DNA from: UBA12087 sp964370815 | GTDB taxonomy: Bacteria; Chloroflexota; Anaerolineae; Anaerolineales; Villigracilaceae | DNA length: 64,000 nt | Reading direction: 5' to 3' | Assembly (NCBI GenBank): GCA_964370815.1 | Contig: CAYJKQ010000002.1 | Location: 62,001-126,000, forward strand | Shown: piece after piece, positions 44,396 to 53,597 of the stretch | How the letters are laid out: each line of letters starts with the position of its first letter | Numbering within the stretch: position 1 is the stretch's first letter | Made by a program: the position numbers and the translations under genes | The notes under the pieces: generated by a model | The model's database searches: none | The model's input: the letters and a program-made list of their open reading frames with translations, nothing else | What the model was told of the DNA's origin: nothing

Positions 44396-45421
44396 ATGAA
44401 AATATATTTTTCCAATGCCCATAATGAACATTCATTTGGACATCCGAGTTTTTCCCCGGATGTCGATAATGTATATTTTGAGATTCCACAACGGGTTCAT
44501 TCCATCCTGGTGTCACTAAAAACCGTTGATTGGGCAGAGATCAACTCTCCAGTTGATTTTGGGGAAGAAACCATTTTAGAGATCCATCCCAGTCATTATC
44601 TGGATTATCTGAAGCATGCCTACGATGAATGGAATTTCTTATCCACTAAAGCAGGCATGGCTTTTATTCCATACACTCCGGGTTTTGATCCACAAACGGT
44701 TGGATCTGTTGAGATTCCAGATCAGGATGGTTTCTTCATGACTGATATGAATGTGCCAATCAATGCATACACTTTTTCTGCTGCATTAACTTCAGCACAC
44801 AGTGCACTTTCAGCAGCACAAACCGTTTCCTTGAACGCAGGTTCATCCTTTGCAATCAGCCGCCCACCCGGACACCATGCCGGACCCGAGATGTGCGGTG
44901 GATTTTGCTACCTGAACAATGCAGCGATCTCTGCCCAGTGGTTATCAAAGCGCGGTAAAGTAGCAATTTTGGATATTGACTATCATGCCGGGAACGGAAC
45001 ACAGGCAATTTTTTATAACCGGGCGGATGTGCTGACAATCTCCCTGCATGCTGATCCCAGTTGGGAGTATCCATTATATTGCGGCTTTGCGCATGAAATT
45101 GGTGCTGGAGCAGGGGAAGGATTCCATCGGAATTTTCCGCTTCCCCACCAGACAGGTGATGATCGCTATCGGCAGGTTCTCGGTCAGGCTCTTGAATTGG
45201 TAAGTAATTTCTCGCCAGATTTTCTGGTTGTTTCTGCCGGATTTGATACCTGCGCTGGTGACCCTTTGGGTGATTTTACAATAACCCGAGATGGTTATTC
45301 CATTTTCGGGAAAATGATAGCGGAACTATCTTTACCAACTACAATTATCCTGGAAGGAGGCTACAAAATCGATGAGCTCGGTGATAATGTTGTAGCTTTT
45401 CTTAAACCTTTCGTAAATTAA
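44396..45421 (+). CDS. Histone-deacetylase-fold amidohydrolase (acetylpolyamine amidohydrolase-like)
   Basis: A 341-residue arginase/deacetylase-fold zinc enzyme. Active-site residues are His160-His161 in RPPGHHAG, zinc ligands Asp195 and His197 in DIDYHAGNGT, Asp284 in GFDTCAGDP, and Tyr323 in LEGGY. The HADPSWEYPLYCGFAHEIGAG insertion is typical of bacterial acetylpolyamine amidohydrolases, where it narrows the entrance. It would remove acetyl or similar groups from amines. It is divergent from the GntR regulator and so may share its control. Confidence 0.9.
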   Translation: MKIYFSNAHNEHSFGHPSFSPDVDNVYFEIPQRVHSILVSLKTVDWAEINSPVDFGEETILEIHPSHYLDYLKHAYDEWNFLSTKAGMAFIPYTPGFDPQTVGSVEIPDQDGFFMTDMNVPINAYTFSAALTSAHSALSAAQTVSLNAGSSFAISRPPGHHAGPEMCGGFCYLNNAAISAQWLSKRGKVAILDIDYHAGNGTQAIFYNRADVLTISLHADPSWEYPLYCGFAHEIGAGAGEGFHRNFPLPHQTGDDRYRQVLGQALELVSNFSPDFLVVSAGFDTCAGDPLGDFTITRDGYSIFGKMIAELSLPTTIILEGGYKIDELGDNVVAFLKPFVN

Positions 45422-45465
45422 TACAATATCCGAACATTCTCCCTCGCCAAAGGAAACCGTATCCA

Positions 45466-46365
45466 ATGAAAAAACCATCCGGAAAAATAATCCTATATTT
45501 GCTAGCCTCTGTACTTCTGATTTTTATTATCACAGCCCTAATTTCCAAACCGGCTGGCAATTCAGCTTTCTATTTGGTAAATCTCCCAACTCCATTGGTG
45601 ATCGCCCATCAGGGTGGAGACGGGATCTGGCCTGGAAATACTCTCTATGCTTTTCAAAACGCCATTGAGATCGGTGTGGATGTCATCGAAACTGATATCC
45701 GCCAAACCAGGGATGGTGTTCTGGTAATCAGTCATGATGAAAATGTCGATAATAAGAGCAATGGAGTTGGACGTGTGGTCGATCTGACGATGAAAGAATT
45801 ACAAACGCTGGATGCTGCTTACAATTGGTCTCCAACAGAAGATCCTTCTTTCCCTTTTAGAGGTCAGGGAATAACTTACGTATCCCTCGAAGAGATATTC
45901 ATCGCATTTCCGGATATGCGCTTTAATATCGATATGAAACAATCTGATCCACCAATTTATGCCTCTCTGTGTGAGTTAATAAGGGAATATAACATGCAGG
46001 ATAAGGTTGTCGCTGCTTCTTTTTCCCACGAGACTATCACTGCATTTCGAAAGCTCTGCCCAGAAGTAACAACTTCAGGAGATGAAACCGAAACACGGAA
46101 CTTTGTTTTCATGAATTTTGCCTTTATCGGTCACTGGTATAGCCCCAATTTCAAAGTGTTTCAAGTTCCAACAAAGAGCAGCGGGATCACAATCATGACC
46201 CCTCACTTTGTCCGGGCAGCCCATGAGAGAAATTTACGCGTGGATGTTTGGACGATCGATGATCCTGATGAAATGGTCCGCCTGATGGGGATGGGTGTGG
46301 ATGGGATCATAACCGATCGCCCAGACCTTCTGCTGGATTTAATGGGACGCAACCCTCCAAATTAG
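45466..46365 (+). CDS. Membrane-anchored glycerophosphodiester phosphodiesterase
   Basis: A 299-residue GDPD. An N-terminal membrane helix (about 8-27) precedes the TIM barrel with VIAHQGGDGIWPGNT (HRG motif with Gln for Arg), ETDIRQTRDGVLVISHDE (metal ligands and catalytic His) and RVDVWTIDD near the end. Such enzymes release glycerol-3-phosphate and an alcohol such as choline or ethanolamine. It is 44 nt downstream of the deacetylase gene. The Gln replacing Arg in the first motif is unusual. Confidence 0.9.
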   Translation: MKKPSGKIILYLLASVLLIFIITALISKPAGNSAFYLVNLPTPLVIAHQGGDGIWPGNTLYAFQNAIEIGVDVIETDIRQTRDGVLVISHDENVDNKSNGVGRVVDLTMKELQTLDAAYNWSPTEDPSFPFRGQGITYVSLEEIFIAFPDMRFNIDMKQSDPPIYASLCELIREYNMQDKVVAASFSHETITAFRKLCPEVTTSGDETETRNFVFMNFAFIGHWYSPNFKVFQVPTKSSGITIMTPHFVRAAHERNLRVDVWTIDDPDEMVRLMGMGVDGIITDRPDLLLDLMGRNPPN

Positions 46366-46392
46366 CCTCAACCCTCAAGCAGCAAATAAAAA

Positions 46393-46430
46393 TTTGAGCG
46401 GTACACCATCACGGTTTTGTACCGCTCAAA
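46393..46430 (-). terminator. Terminator between the convergent GDPD and ppdK genes
   Basis: TTTGAGCGGTAC (46393-46404) pairs perfectly over 12 bp with GTACCGCTCAAA (46419-46430). On the minus strand a T-rich run (ATTTTTATTT) follows, so it should end ppdK transcripts best. It may also act on the plus strand. Confidence 0.8.
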
Positions 46431-46450
46431 ATACAATAATTGAAACGAAT

Positions 46451-49198
46451 TTACTTGTCTTCGACGACTTGCTTGCCGCTGTATTTCAAGGCAACCTGGG
46501 CAGCTGCCAGACGGGCAATCGGAACACGGAAAGGTGAACATGAAACATAATGATTCCCGATCATGTGACACCATTCAATGGAATCAGGGTCGCCACCGTG
46601 TTCTCCACAAATTCCCACTTCGAGGTCTGGACGGGTTTTCCGTCCTTCGGCAATCGCCCATTTCATCAGTTGACCAACTCCTTCTCGATCCAGCGTTTGG
46701 AATGGGTTTACAGGCAGGATACCCTGTTCCACATACGTCACCAGGAAATTCCGCTCCGCATCATCCCGGGAATAGCCGAAGGTCATCTGGGTAAGATCAT
46801 TTGTACCAAAAGAGAAGAATTCAGCACGAACAGCTATTTCAGCCGCGGTCACACATGCGCGTGGTATTTCAATCATGGTACCAAACTTATAAGTAAATTG
46901 GACTTTCTTTTCATCCATTACAGTCTTTGCAATTCGCTCCAAGCGAGGCTGGATCCATTCCAACTCCTTTACTGTTCCTGTCAGGGGAATCATTACTTCT
47001 GGTTTAACCACAATATTTCTCAAAGTACAGTCTGCGGCAGCTTCAAATATCGCCCGCACCTGCATCTCTACAATTTCCGGCATGACAATACTCAAACGAA
47101 CACCGCGCAATCCCATCATTGGGTTGGATTCGTGCATCCCTTTAATCGATTCGAGCAGGTTCTCTTTTTCAGCCAGCCCTTGTGTCTCTCCTTTGACATG
47201 CATGGTGATCACTTCTTCCAGAAGTTTCTCTTCATCTGGCATGAATTCATGCAAAGGCGGGTCGATCAATCGGATGATAACAGGGTATCCATCCATAGCT
47301 TCAAACAAACCGTCAAAATCCTTGCGTTGGAAAGGCAACAGTTCGTTAAGTGCTGAGGTACGTTCCTGGCTTGTGTCAGACAGGATCATGCGCTGTACGA
47401 TCGGTAAACGTACCTGTTCAAAGAACATATGTTCGGTTCGACATAAACCAATACCTTTAGCTCCATAGGATCGTGCCCGCCTGGCATCTTGTGGATAATC
47501 TGCATTTGCCCAAACCTGCAAGCCTCGGGTAGGCCAACCAGCCGGTGCTTCTCTTATTCCATCCGTGGCTGCGATCTCATCCGCCCAGGTTAATATAGTT
47601 AAAAGGTCTGTTTGTTCATCAAGGGAAGGGGAAACAGTCGGGATACGACCCAGGTAAACCTGACCCGTAGTTCCATCTACAGAGATCCATTCACCCTCCT
47701 TAACAACCTGACCGTCAACTTCCATCTGACGATTATCCAGATCGATCTTAACCGCAGAAGCTCCAACAACACAAGGAATACCGAATTGCCTGGCAACCAC
47801 TGCGGCGTGTGATGTCGCTCCCCCTTCACTGGTTAAAATCCCCTGGGATGCCAGCATCCCATGCACGTCGTCAGGTTTTGTGAAAGGACGCACCATGATG
47901 ACATCCTGCTTGGCTTCTTTTCCCATTTTTTCTGTTGTGTCAGCATCAAAGTAGATCTGCCCCACAGCTGCCCCTGGAGATGCGTTGACGCCTTTTGTGA
48001 ATAACGGAAATTCTTTTTTGGCTTTCTCATCAAATTGCGGGTGTAAAAGATCATCCACCTGGTCTGTGGAAACACGCTGAACAGCCTCAACCCGGGAGAT
48101 CAACCCCTCATTCGCCATATCTGCTGCAATTTTTACTGCTGATTTGGCGGTACGCTTGCCATTACGGGTTTGAAGCATCCACAATTTACCATGCTCAATT
48201 GTAAATTCTACATCCTGCATCTCTTTGTAATGCTTCTCCAGCCTGGAAGTGATCTCCATAAATTGAGCATATACCTCCGGCATCGTCCCTTGCAATTTCT
48301 CAATTGGATTAGCATTTCGGATTCCTGCAACAACATCCTCCCCCTGGGCGTTTAAAAGGTAATCTCCCATCATCTTCTTCTCACCGGTGGAAGGATCACG
48401 GGTGAACGCGACACCAGTACCTGAGTCATCTCCCGTGTTCCCAAATACCATGGTCTGAATGTTTACAGCTGTTCCCAGATCATCCGGGATATTGGTAGCC
48501 CGGCGATAATCTATGGCTCGTTTGCCATTCCAAGATTTGAAAACTGCTTCTGTTGCCAACTCGAGTTGCTTATACGGATCCTGCGGAAATTCAAACCCTT
48601 TTTCTTTTTTAATTACTTGCTTGAATACTTCAACCAGATATTTCCAATCATCGGATCCCATCTCAGTATCTGTTTTATATCCTTTTTTGGTTTTATATTC
48701 AGCCATTGGTTGCTCAAAAGCCTCATCGGTAATCCCAAGCACAACTGAACCAAACATTTCCACCAAGCGTCGGTAAGAATCAAATACAAAGCGCGGGTTA
48801 TCTGTCAGCTTGATCATGGCTTGTGCGGTTAGATCGGTTAGACCAAGATTAAGTACTGTATCCATCATACCTGGCATTGAAAATTTAGCTCCAGAACGGC
48901 AGGAAACTAATAAAGGGTTGCCAACATCATTAAACTTCTTGCCTGTCTTTTTCTCAACAACTTTCAAGGCTGCGAGTTCTTGTTCCCACATTCCGTCAGG
49001 AAATTTTCCTGTGGATGAATAAGCATTACAAGCTTGCGTGGTTACAGTAAAACCTGGTGGAACTGGGACTCCCGCCCTCGTCATATCTCCCAGGCCACTA
49101 CCTTTTCCCCCCAATAATGCCCTGACACCTTCCCAGTCGCCAGTATCTTCTTCAGCTTTGGCTACCTCATCAAATAAATATACCCATTTTTTTGTCAC
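46451..49198 (-). CDS. ppdK: Pyruvate, phosphate dikinase
   Basis: A 915-residue enzyme converting pyruvate, ATP and phosphate to phosphoenolpyruvate, AMP and pyrophosphate, or the reverse in glycolysis with pyrophosphate. The N-terminal ATP-grasp region includes LLGGKGSGLGDM and GTGVAFTRDPSTG. The swivelling phosphohistidine domain has His464 in GGATSHAAVVAR. The C-terminal PEP barrel has GLCRTEHMFF and FGTNDLTQMTFGYSRDDAE. The start is GTG 49198 with GGAGG 6 nt upstream. Length is typical. It stands alone between terminator and a long intergenic region. Confidence 0.97.
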   Translation of the reverse strand: MTKKWVYLFDEVAKAEEDTGDWEGVRALLGGKGSGLGDMTRAGVPVPPGFTVTTQACNAYSSTGKFPDGMWEQELAALKVVEKKTGKKFNDVGNPLLVSCRSGAKFSMPGMMDTVLNLGLTDLTAQAMIKLTDNPRFVFDSYRRLVEMFGSVVLGITDEAFEQPMAEYKTKKGYKTDTEMGSDDWKYLVEVFKQVIKKEKGFEFPQDPYKQLELATEAVFKSWNGKRAIDYRRATNIPDDLGTAVNIQTMVFGNTGDDSGTGVAFTRDPSTGEKKMMGDYLLNAQGEDVVAGIRNANPIEKLQGTMPEVYAQFMEITSRLEKHYKEMQDVEFTIEHGKLWMLQTRNGKRTAKSAVKIAADMANEGLISRVEAVQRVSTDQVDDLLHPQFDEKAKKEFPLFTKGVNASPGAAVGQIYFDADTTEKMGKEAKQDVIMVRPFTKPDDVHGMLASQGILTSEGGATSHAAVVARQFGIPCVVGASAVKIDLDNRQMEVDGQVVKEGEWISVDGTTGQVYLGRIPTVSPSLDEQTDLLTILTWADEIAATDGIREAPAGWPTRGLQVWANADYPQDARRARSYGAKGIGLCRTEHMFFEQVRLPIVQRMILSDTSQERTSALNELLPFQRKDFDGLFEAMDGYPVIIRLIDPPLHEFMPDEEKLLEEVITMHVKGETQGLAEKENLLESIKGMHESNPMMGLRGVRLSIVMPEIVEMQVRAIFEAAADCTLRNIVVKPEVMIPLTGTVKELEWIQPRLERIAKTVMDEKKVQFTYKFGTMIEIPRACVTAAEIAVRAEFFSFGTNDLTQMTFGYSRDDAERNFLVTYVEQGILPVNPFQTLDREGVGQLMKWAIAEGRKTRPDLEVGICGEHGGDPDSIEWCHMIGNHYVSCSPFRVPIARLAAAQVALKYSGKQVVEDK

Positions 49199-49689
49199 TT
49201 CTGACCTCCAAATTGATTTAGCGAATCAATAATTCGCTGATAATAATGCTCATAATAAATAGAAGAAAAAATGAAAGTTCACTTTTTTTGAGATTTCCAG
49301 ATTATCCCTGATTCAGGATAGAAACTCCAAAGTATGAATTTTCACAGTTCATCCCGGATAACGCTCATCATGTTCTTTAAAAACCTAAAATCAATTGACC
49401 TTGTAAATCATTTTTTATTCAAATTTAAGATGCTTGATGGAATGATAGTTTACGGATAAGGAGAAACTTTCTTCCAGTTTTATTGAATAGAAATTTTTCA
49501 TTTGTTATGTGCCAAGAGAGGAGTTTACCATTAATTTTCTTTTTGGTAATAAATTTTTAGAATTGCCTTTTGTAAAGTCATTGAAAATTAATGGCATACC
49601 AGTTGGGGAAAATAATTTGTAAACTATCTGCAAAGTATTTAGCTTTAGATATAAGGGATAATACTAATACCGAACTGGAGAGATGGATA
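49199..49689. other. Intergenic region between ppdK and the response regulator
   Basis: These 491 bp are A+T-rich. They hold the ppdK leader with two small overlapping hairpins (49212-49237). I see no gene, tRNA or clear promoter consensus. The frame upstream of TTG 49690 is open to 49591 but shows no coding features. Confidence 0.5.
49212..49237 (-). promoter_or_regulatory. Two mutually exclusive hairpins just upstream of the ppdK ribosome site
   Basis: Arms 49212-49218/49224-49230 (ATTGATT/AATCAAT) and arms 49221-49226/49232-49237 (GCGAAT/ATTCGC) overlap and cannot form together. The first ends 2 nt from the GGAGG site (49205-49209) and could hinder ribosome access. Stems are short, so this is suggestive only. 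Confidence 0.35.
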
Positions 49690-50088
49690 TTGACAAGAGT
49701 ATTGGTTATTGATGATGACCCTGATATGACAGACCTTCTTTCTCTGTTACTGAAGACGCATGGGTTCGATGTAATTTCATGCAATAATGGAGAAGACGGT
49801 GTTCAAAGTGTTCGCAATGGTTCTCCCAATGTGATCATTCTTGACCTGTTGATGAATGGAATGGATGGCTGGCAAGTATGTACAGCTATTCGTAAATTTA
49901 GTTCAATTCCTATCTTGATTCTATCTGCAGTGGATAACCCTGGAACTGTTGTCAGTGCATTGGATGCGGGTGCGGATGATCTTCTTATCAAACCTGTTTC
50001 AAGTGGCTTGTTGGTTTCCCGCCTTAATACTCTAACTCGTAGAGTTCATACAAACGAAACGGGAATATTTATACCTGCCCCACAATAA
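49690..50088 (+). CDS. Single-domain response regulator
   Basis: A 132-residue CheY-like receiver. Acidic pocket Asp8-Asp10 (VIDDDPDM), phospho-acceptor Asp52 (ILDLLMNG), switch Ser79 and Lys101 (IKPV) are all present. There is no output domain. TTG 49690 is chosen with GGAG 9 nt upstream; this gives the family N-terminus TRVLVIDDD. No histidine kinase is nearby, so its partner is elsewhere. Confidence 0.85.
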   Translation: MTRVLVIDDDPDMTDLLSLLLKTHGFDVISCNNGEDGVQSVRNGSPNVIILDLLMNGMDGWQVCTAIRKFSSIPILILSAVDNPGTVVSALDAGADDLLIKPVSSGLLVSRLNTLTRRVHTNETGIFIPAPQ

Positions 50089-50197
50089 CAATATTATTCT
50101 CTGCTGTTTTTCTGCTTAAGATTTATGAAGTAAAATCACTCATCCGGTTACTATTCCACTAAATGCACAAAGTTCAACGTAACCGTGGAGGTTATAA

Positions 50198-50512
50198 ATG
50201 CTAACTTGTGAAAAATGCAACGCTATTTCCCCTGATACAGCTATTGAATGTTCCAATTGTAAATCCAATCTGGCAGTTTCTTCACAGACAGCTGAATCTC
50301 TTAAACGCTTCCGTAATAATTCCCGAGTAACTGCTATCCGGATCTCGGGTCATTCTGATGCATGCCCAGCCTGCCAGATTACACTTCAAACATATTCCAA
50401 GGAAGATATCCCAGTTCTACCAACACCTGGTTGTTCTCACACAAACGGCTGTCGGTGTTTTTATGAACCAATTTCCCCAATTGCAGCTCTTATAAGCCGT
50501 GTGATCCATTAA
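50198..50512 (+). CDS. Small zinc-ribbon protein
   Basis: A 104-residue protein. An N-terminal zinc ribbon, CEKCNAISPDTAIECSNC, has paired CxxC knuckles. A second cysteine group (CPAC near 57-60, then C79, C85, C87 near the end) could hold another metal. GGAGG stands 7 nt before ATG 50198. Function unknown; the ribbon could bind protein or nucleic acid. It is 109 nt after the response regulator and ends 21 nt from the convergent minus-strand gene. Confidence 0.72.
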   Translation: MLTCEKCNAISPDTAIECSNCKSNLAVSSQTAESLKRFRNNSRVTAIRISGHSDACPACQITLQTYSKEDIPVLPTPGCSHTNGCRCFYEPISPIAALISRVIH

Positions 50513-50533
50513 ACCTTTTTCAATCCGAAAATT

Positions 50534-52984
50534 CTATGCTTTTTCAATAAGCTGATTTATGGCTTCAGCTGTCTTAATTGGCGATTCGAGCATGGGCATA
50601 TGACCCACCTTTTCCAGCTCCAGATATGTACAATTCGGATTAAGGGCAGACATCAAACGGGAAGATTCTATTGGGATCAAAGCATCCTCAGATCCAGCAA
50701 CAACCTTTATCGGTATGTTCAATTTTCCAAACATGCTTGTTGAGTCAATTCTTCCTATCATTGCATTCAATGCACCAATAACCCCAGCAGGATCCATTTT
50801 TAGGATCAACTTGCGCAGGTCTGCTACTAAATTCGGATCAACCACTAATTTCGAGGCCATAACCTCAGCCAAAAATTCAACACCTTTCATTTGAATATCA
50901 GCAATCATTTTGTTCCTGGCTCCTTTTTGCACAGGATTATCCGAATTTAGCCTGCTTGCGATCAGTCCAAGCCCCAATATTTTTTGTTCATACTTGTTTG
51001 CAAAAGCCAGGGTTACATACCCTCCTAAAGAGTGCCCAATCATAAGGGCTTTTTTAATTCTTAAATAATCCAATAAACCAGCGATATCATCTGCCATCTG
51101 TTCCATTGAGTAATCTTCATCATTTGTCAAACTCAGCCCATGACCACGCAAGTCAGGCATTATCAACCATGCTTCTTTTTTAATAAATGGAAGCATGGTT
51201 TGCCAGATGGTATGATCCAAAGGAAATCCATGCAGCAAGATTAGAGGTGTTCCATTCCCAGGTCGTTGGAAAAAAGCCAGCTTTGTATTTTTCAACATAA
51301 CAAATTCCTTTAACTCTCCTTGATGCAGCTTGGTATGATATTCACCGGTGAAATTTAATGCACTTTCCACATCAATTACATCATTAACCACTTGGGCTTC
51401 CCTGACCGCATCCAAAATACGCCCCACTTCCGGACACGGACCGAGAGATAATGCTTTCATTATATCAAATCCACTTACAAGTTGAGGAGGCGAGATGAGT
51501 TCGGTCTTTTTTTCCCACCATGATTCCATGAATGTTCTGACTACCTCCAGGCAGGTTACCCAAGTTTCTTCGGGAAGGGTATTATCATATGTTGCCCATA
51601 AATCTGCCAATGTCAGCAGGCAAATATCCACACCAGCATGACCGGTATCCCGAAAGAAGCGAAATATTGCACGGCGGGATGGCGCTTTGTTTTCATCAAT
51701 CATACGTTGGGTATGAAAATGAATACGCATATGGTTTTGGATGATGATACTTATGCGGTTGATCTCATCATTACTAAGTGCGAGGTAGTGTGCTCGCTTG
51801 CTTGCGATCGCTGCGCCATCTTCTTCATGTCCCCAGAAACGGATGCGACCTTCAGATCCAGTTACAGATTTATCCGGCTTGGCGACATCATGATAAAGTG
51901 CTGAAAAAAACAAGATCTCGCGCCATGAGCGGTTGGTATTAAGCATGCTTGATAAATGGTCGGATATTTGTTTTCGATAACGTCCAATTTTTAACACCAG
52001 GGTGCCATGGAAATAATCTGAGGCGGCTTCAGGATGGAACTCCGGTGTTAACGCGGCTAATATTGACTCCAAATGAGAAACAACACTAAGCGTATGTGAC
52101 CATACATCGTGCACATGCGGTGGAGTCTGCTGAACTCCCTTTAAGTTCACAAGTTCAGGTAAAACTGGTTTCAATGCTCCCAACAAATTCAAAGCTCTAA
52201 TGCCTATTGCTGGTTTAGGACCTTCCAGTATCCGAAATAATTCATCCCGCTGCCGCTCCGGTGAAACTCCAGACAAAAGTCCCACGGCATCTTTCATTGC
52301 CCTCCTTGTCTCTGGCAGGATCTGAAACTCCAGTGCAACCGCGAGTCTTATTGCCCTGAAAATTCTTATGGGATCCTCTTTAAAAGTTAAGGTTGAGCAG
52401 GCTCGTAAACATTTGTTGCGCAGATCAGTCAAGCCTCCTAGAGGATCATGCAGACTAAGATCTTTGGGATCAATCGCCATTGCATTTATACTGAAATCAC
52501 GCGCTCCCAGATCTGCCTCCAAGTCATCTCCACGAAACGCTGCGAAATCGAGTACCTGCCGTGTGCCATGCTCTCCAATAACCAGAACGCGCCCTGTATC
52601 CCGCTCAGTATCCAACGGATAAAAATCAGCATTTAACTTATCAGCAACTCTTCGGGCTAATTTTATAGCGTTCTTTTCTACTGCAAAATCCAGATCATGG
52701 CTGGAATGGTTGAGAAAAACATCTCTTACGGCACCTCCAACCAGGAATACACCTTCCTCTTTCACCAAAATACTCCGCATGAGGTCGAAAAGAGGTGAAA
52801 CATTCAATTCGCCCAAACCTTTCATAAAAAGTATCTCTGGTTTTTCTTTATATCTTGATTTTTGTGCAGCCCGTAATGCCTGACCAGGAGTGCCACCCTG
52901 TGCGACTATCTTGCCACGTAAAACCGCAACCCATCGCCCAGTATACGGATTCGGATCCACTTTCGAAGGGTTTTCAGCACCCAT
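50534..52984 (-). CDS. CCA-adding/poly(A) polymerase-type nucleotidyltransferase fused to an alpha/beta hydrolase
   Basis: One 816-residue frame with three parts. Residues 1-50 resemble the small DUF5678 domain. Residues about 55-560 are a class-II tRNA nucleotidyltransferase with LVGGAVRDVF, DLDF, RNA-head region RIFRAIRLA and an HD domain (YHDVAKPD, about 364-371). Residues 563-816 are a complete alpha/beta hydrolase with HGFP, nucleophile Ser652 in GHSLGGY, Asp767 and His795. Between them lies Met563 (ATG 51298) preceded by AAAGGA and AAGGAG, so the hydrolase may also be made separately. The ATG overlaps the hpt stop (TAATG). Confidence 0.85.
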   Translation of the reverse strand: MGAENPSKVDPNPYTGRWVAVLRGKIVAQGGTPGQALRAAQKSRYKEKPEILFMKGLGELNVSPLFDLMRSILVKEEGVFLVGGAVRDVFLNHSSHDLDFAVEKNAIKLARRVADKLNADFYPLDTERDTGRVLVIGEHGTRQVLDFAAFRGDDLEADLGARDFSINAMAIDPKDLSLHDPLGGLTDLRNKCLRACSTLTFKEDPIRIFRAIRLAVALEFQILPETRRAMKDAVGLLSGVSPERQRDELFRILEGPKPAIGIRALNLLGALKPVLPELVNLKGVQQTPPHVHDVWSHTLSVVSHLESILAALTPEFHPEAASDYFHGTLVLKIGRYRKQISDHLSSMLNTNRSWREILFFSALYHDVAKPDKSVTGSEGRIRFWGHEEDGAAIASKRAHYLALSNDEINRISIIIQNHMRIHFHTQRMIDENKAPSRRAIFRFFRDTGHAGVDICLLTLADLWATYDNTLPEETWVTCLEVVRTFMESWWEKKTELISPPQLVSGFDIMKALSLGPCPEVGRILDAVREAQVVNDVIDVESALNFTGEYHTKLHQGELKEFVMLKNTKLAFFQRPGNGTPLILLHGFPLDHTIWQTMLPFIKKEAWLIMPDLRGHGLSLTNDEDYSMEQMADDIAGLLDYLRIKKALMIGHSLGGYVTLAFANKYEQKILGLGLIASRLNSDNPVQKGARNKMIADIQMKGVEFLAEVMASKLVVDPNLVADLRKLILKMDPAGVIGALNAMIGRIDSTSMFGKLNIPIKVVAGSEDALIPIESSRLMSALNPNCTYLELEKVGHMPMLESPIKTAEAINQLIEKA

Positions 52985-53547
52985 TAATCCCCCTTAGGTG
53001 ACTGATACTTTTCCAGATCTACAACTCCTATAAAAGGCAAATTTCTATAGTATTGATCAATATCCAAGCCATACCCGAACACAAATTTATCCGGAATTGA
53101 AAATCCACGGTAATGGATTGGGACATTCACTGCACGACGTTCTTGTTTGTCAAGCAATGAGCAGACTTTCAGTGATTTTGGAAATCGAGTAGCTAAATAA
53201 TCGAGCACATAAGCAATAGTATTGCCACTATCAATGATATCTTCCACCAACAGAACATTTCGGTTTCGAATGTCGATCTGTAGATCAAGGGTTAAACGTA
53301 CATTTCCATGCGATTCCCGTACTCCCGTTCCATAAGACGAAATTGCCATAATGTCAATTTCATGAGGTACATCAATTTGCCTCATCAAGTCTACCAAGAA
53401 AACCATGCCACCTCGCAATATACAAAGCAAGACAAGATCTTGACCAGCATAATCATGGTTAATTTCTACAGCCAGTTCAGCAATTCGATTCTGCAAAGTC
53501 TTTTCATCTATTAATATTTCGGCAAGGAATTCATGATAGTTTTGCAT
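52984..53547 (-). CDS. hpt: Hypoxanthine phosphoribosyltransferase
   Basis: A 187-residue purine salvage enzyme forming IMP or GMP from base and PRPP. The PRPP motif is VLLVEDIIDSGNT. The flexible-loop SSYGTGVRESHG and the purine-binding KFVFGYGLDID are present. ATG 53547 follows GGAG by 8 nt; an earlier TTG at 53565 encodes part of the ribosome site. It is between tdk and the nucleotidyltransferase gene, coupled to the latter. Confidence 0.94.
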   Translation of the reverse strand: MQNYHEFLAEILIDEKTLQNRIAELAVEINHDYAGQDLVLLCILRGGMVFLVDLMRQIDVPHEIDIMAISSYGTGVRESHGNVRLTLDLQIDIRNRNVLLVEDIIDSGNTIAYVLDYLATRFPKSLKVCSLLDKQERRAVNVPIHYRGFSIPDKFVFGYGLDIDQYYRNLPFIGVVDLEKYQSPKGD

Positions 53548-53597
53548 CACAACTTCTCCACTCAATCTTCATTCTGGGCTGGGGGAAAATTCTCCAT

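Noticed and set aside
46550..47356. 268-codon plus-strand frame antisense to ppdK
   Set aside because: ppdK on the other strand is unmistakable, and the antisense product has a random, Phe/His/Cys-rich composition.
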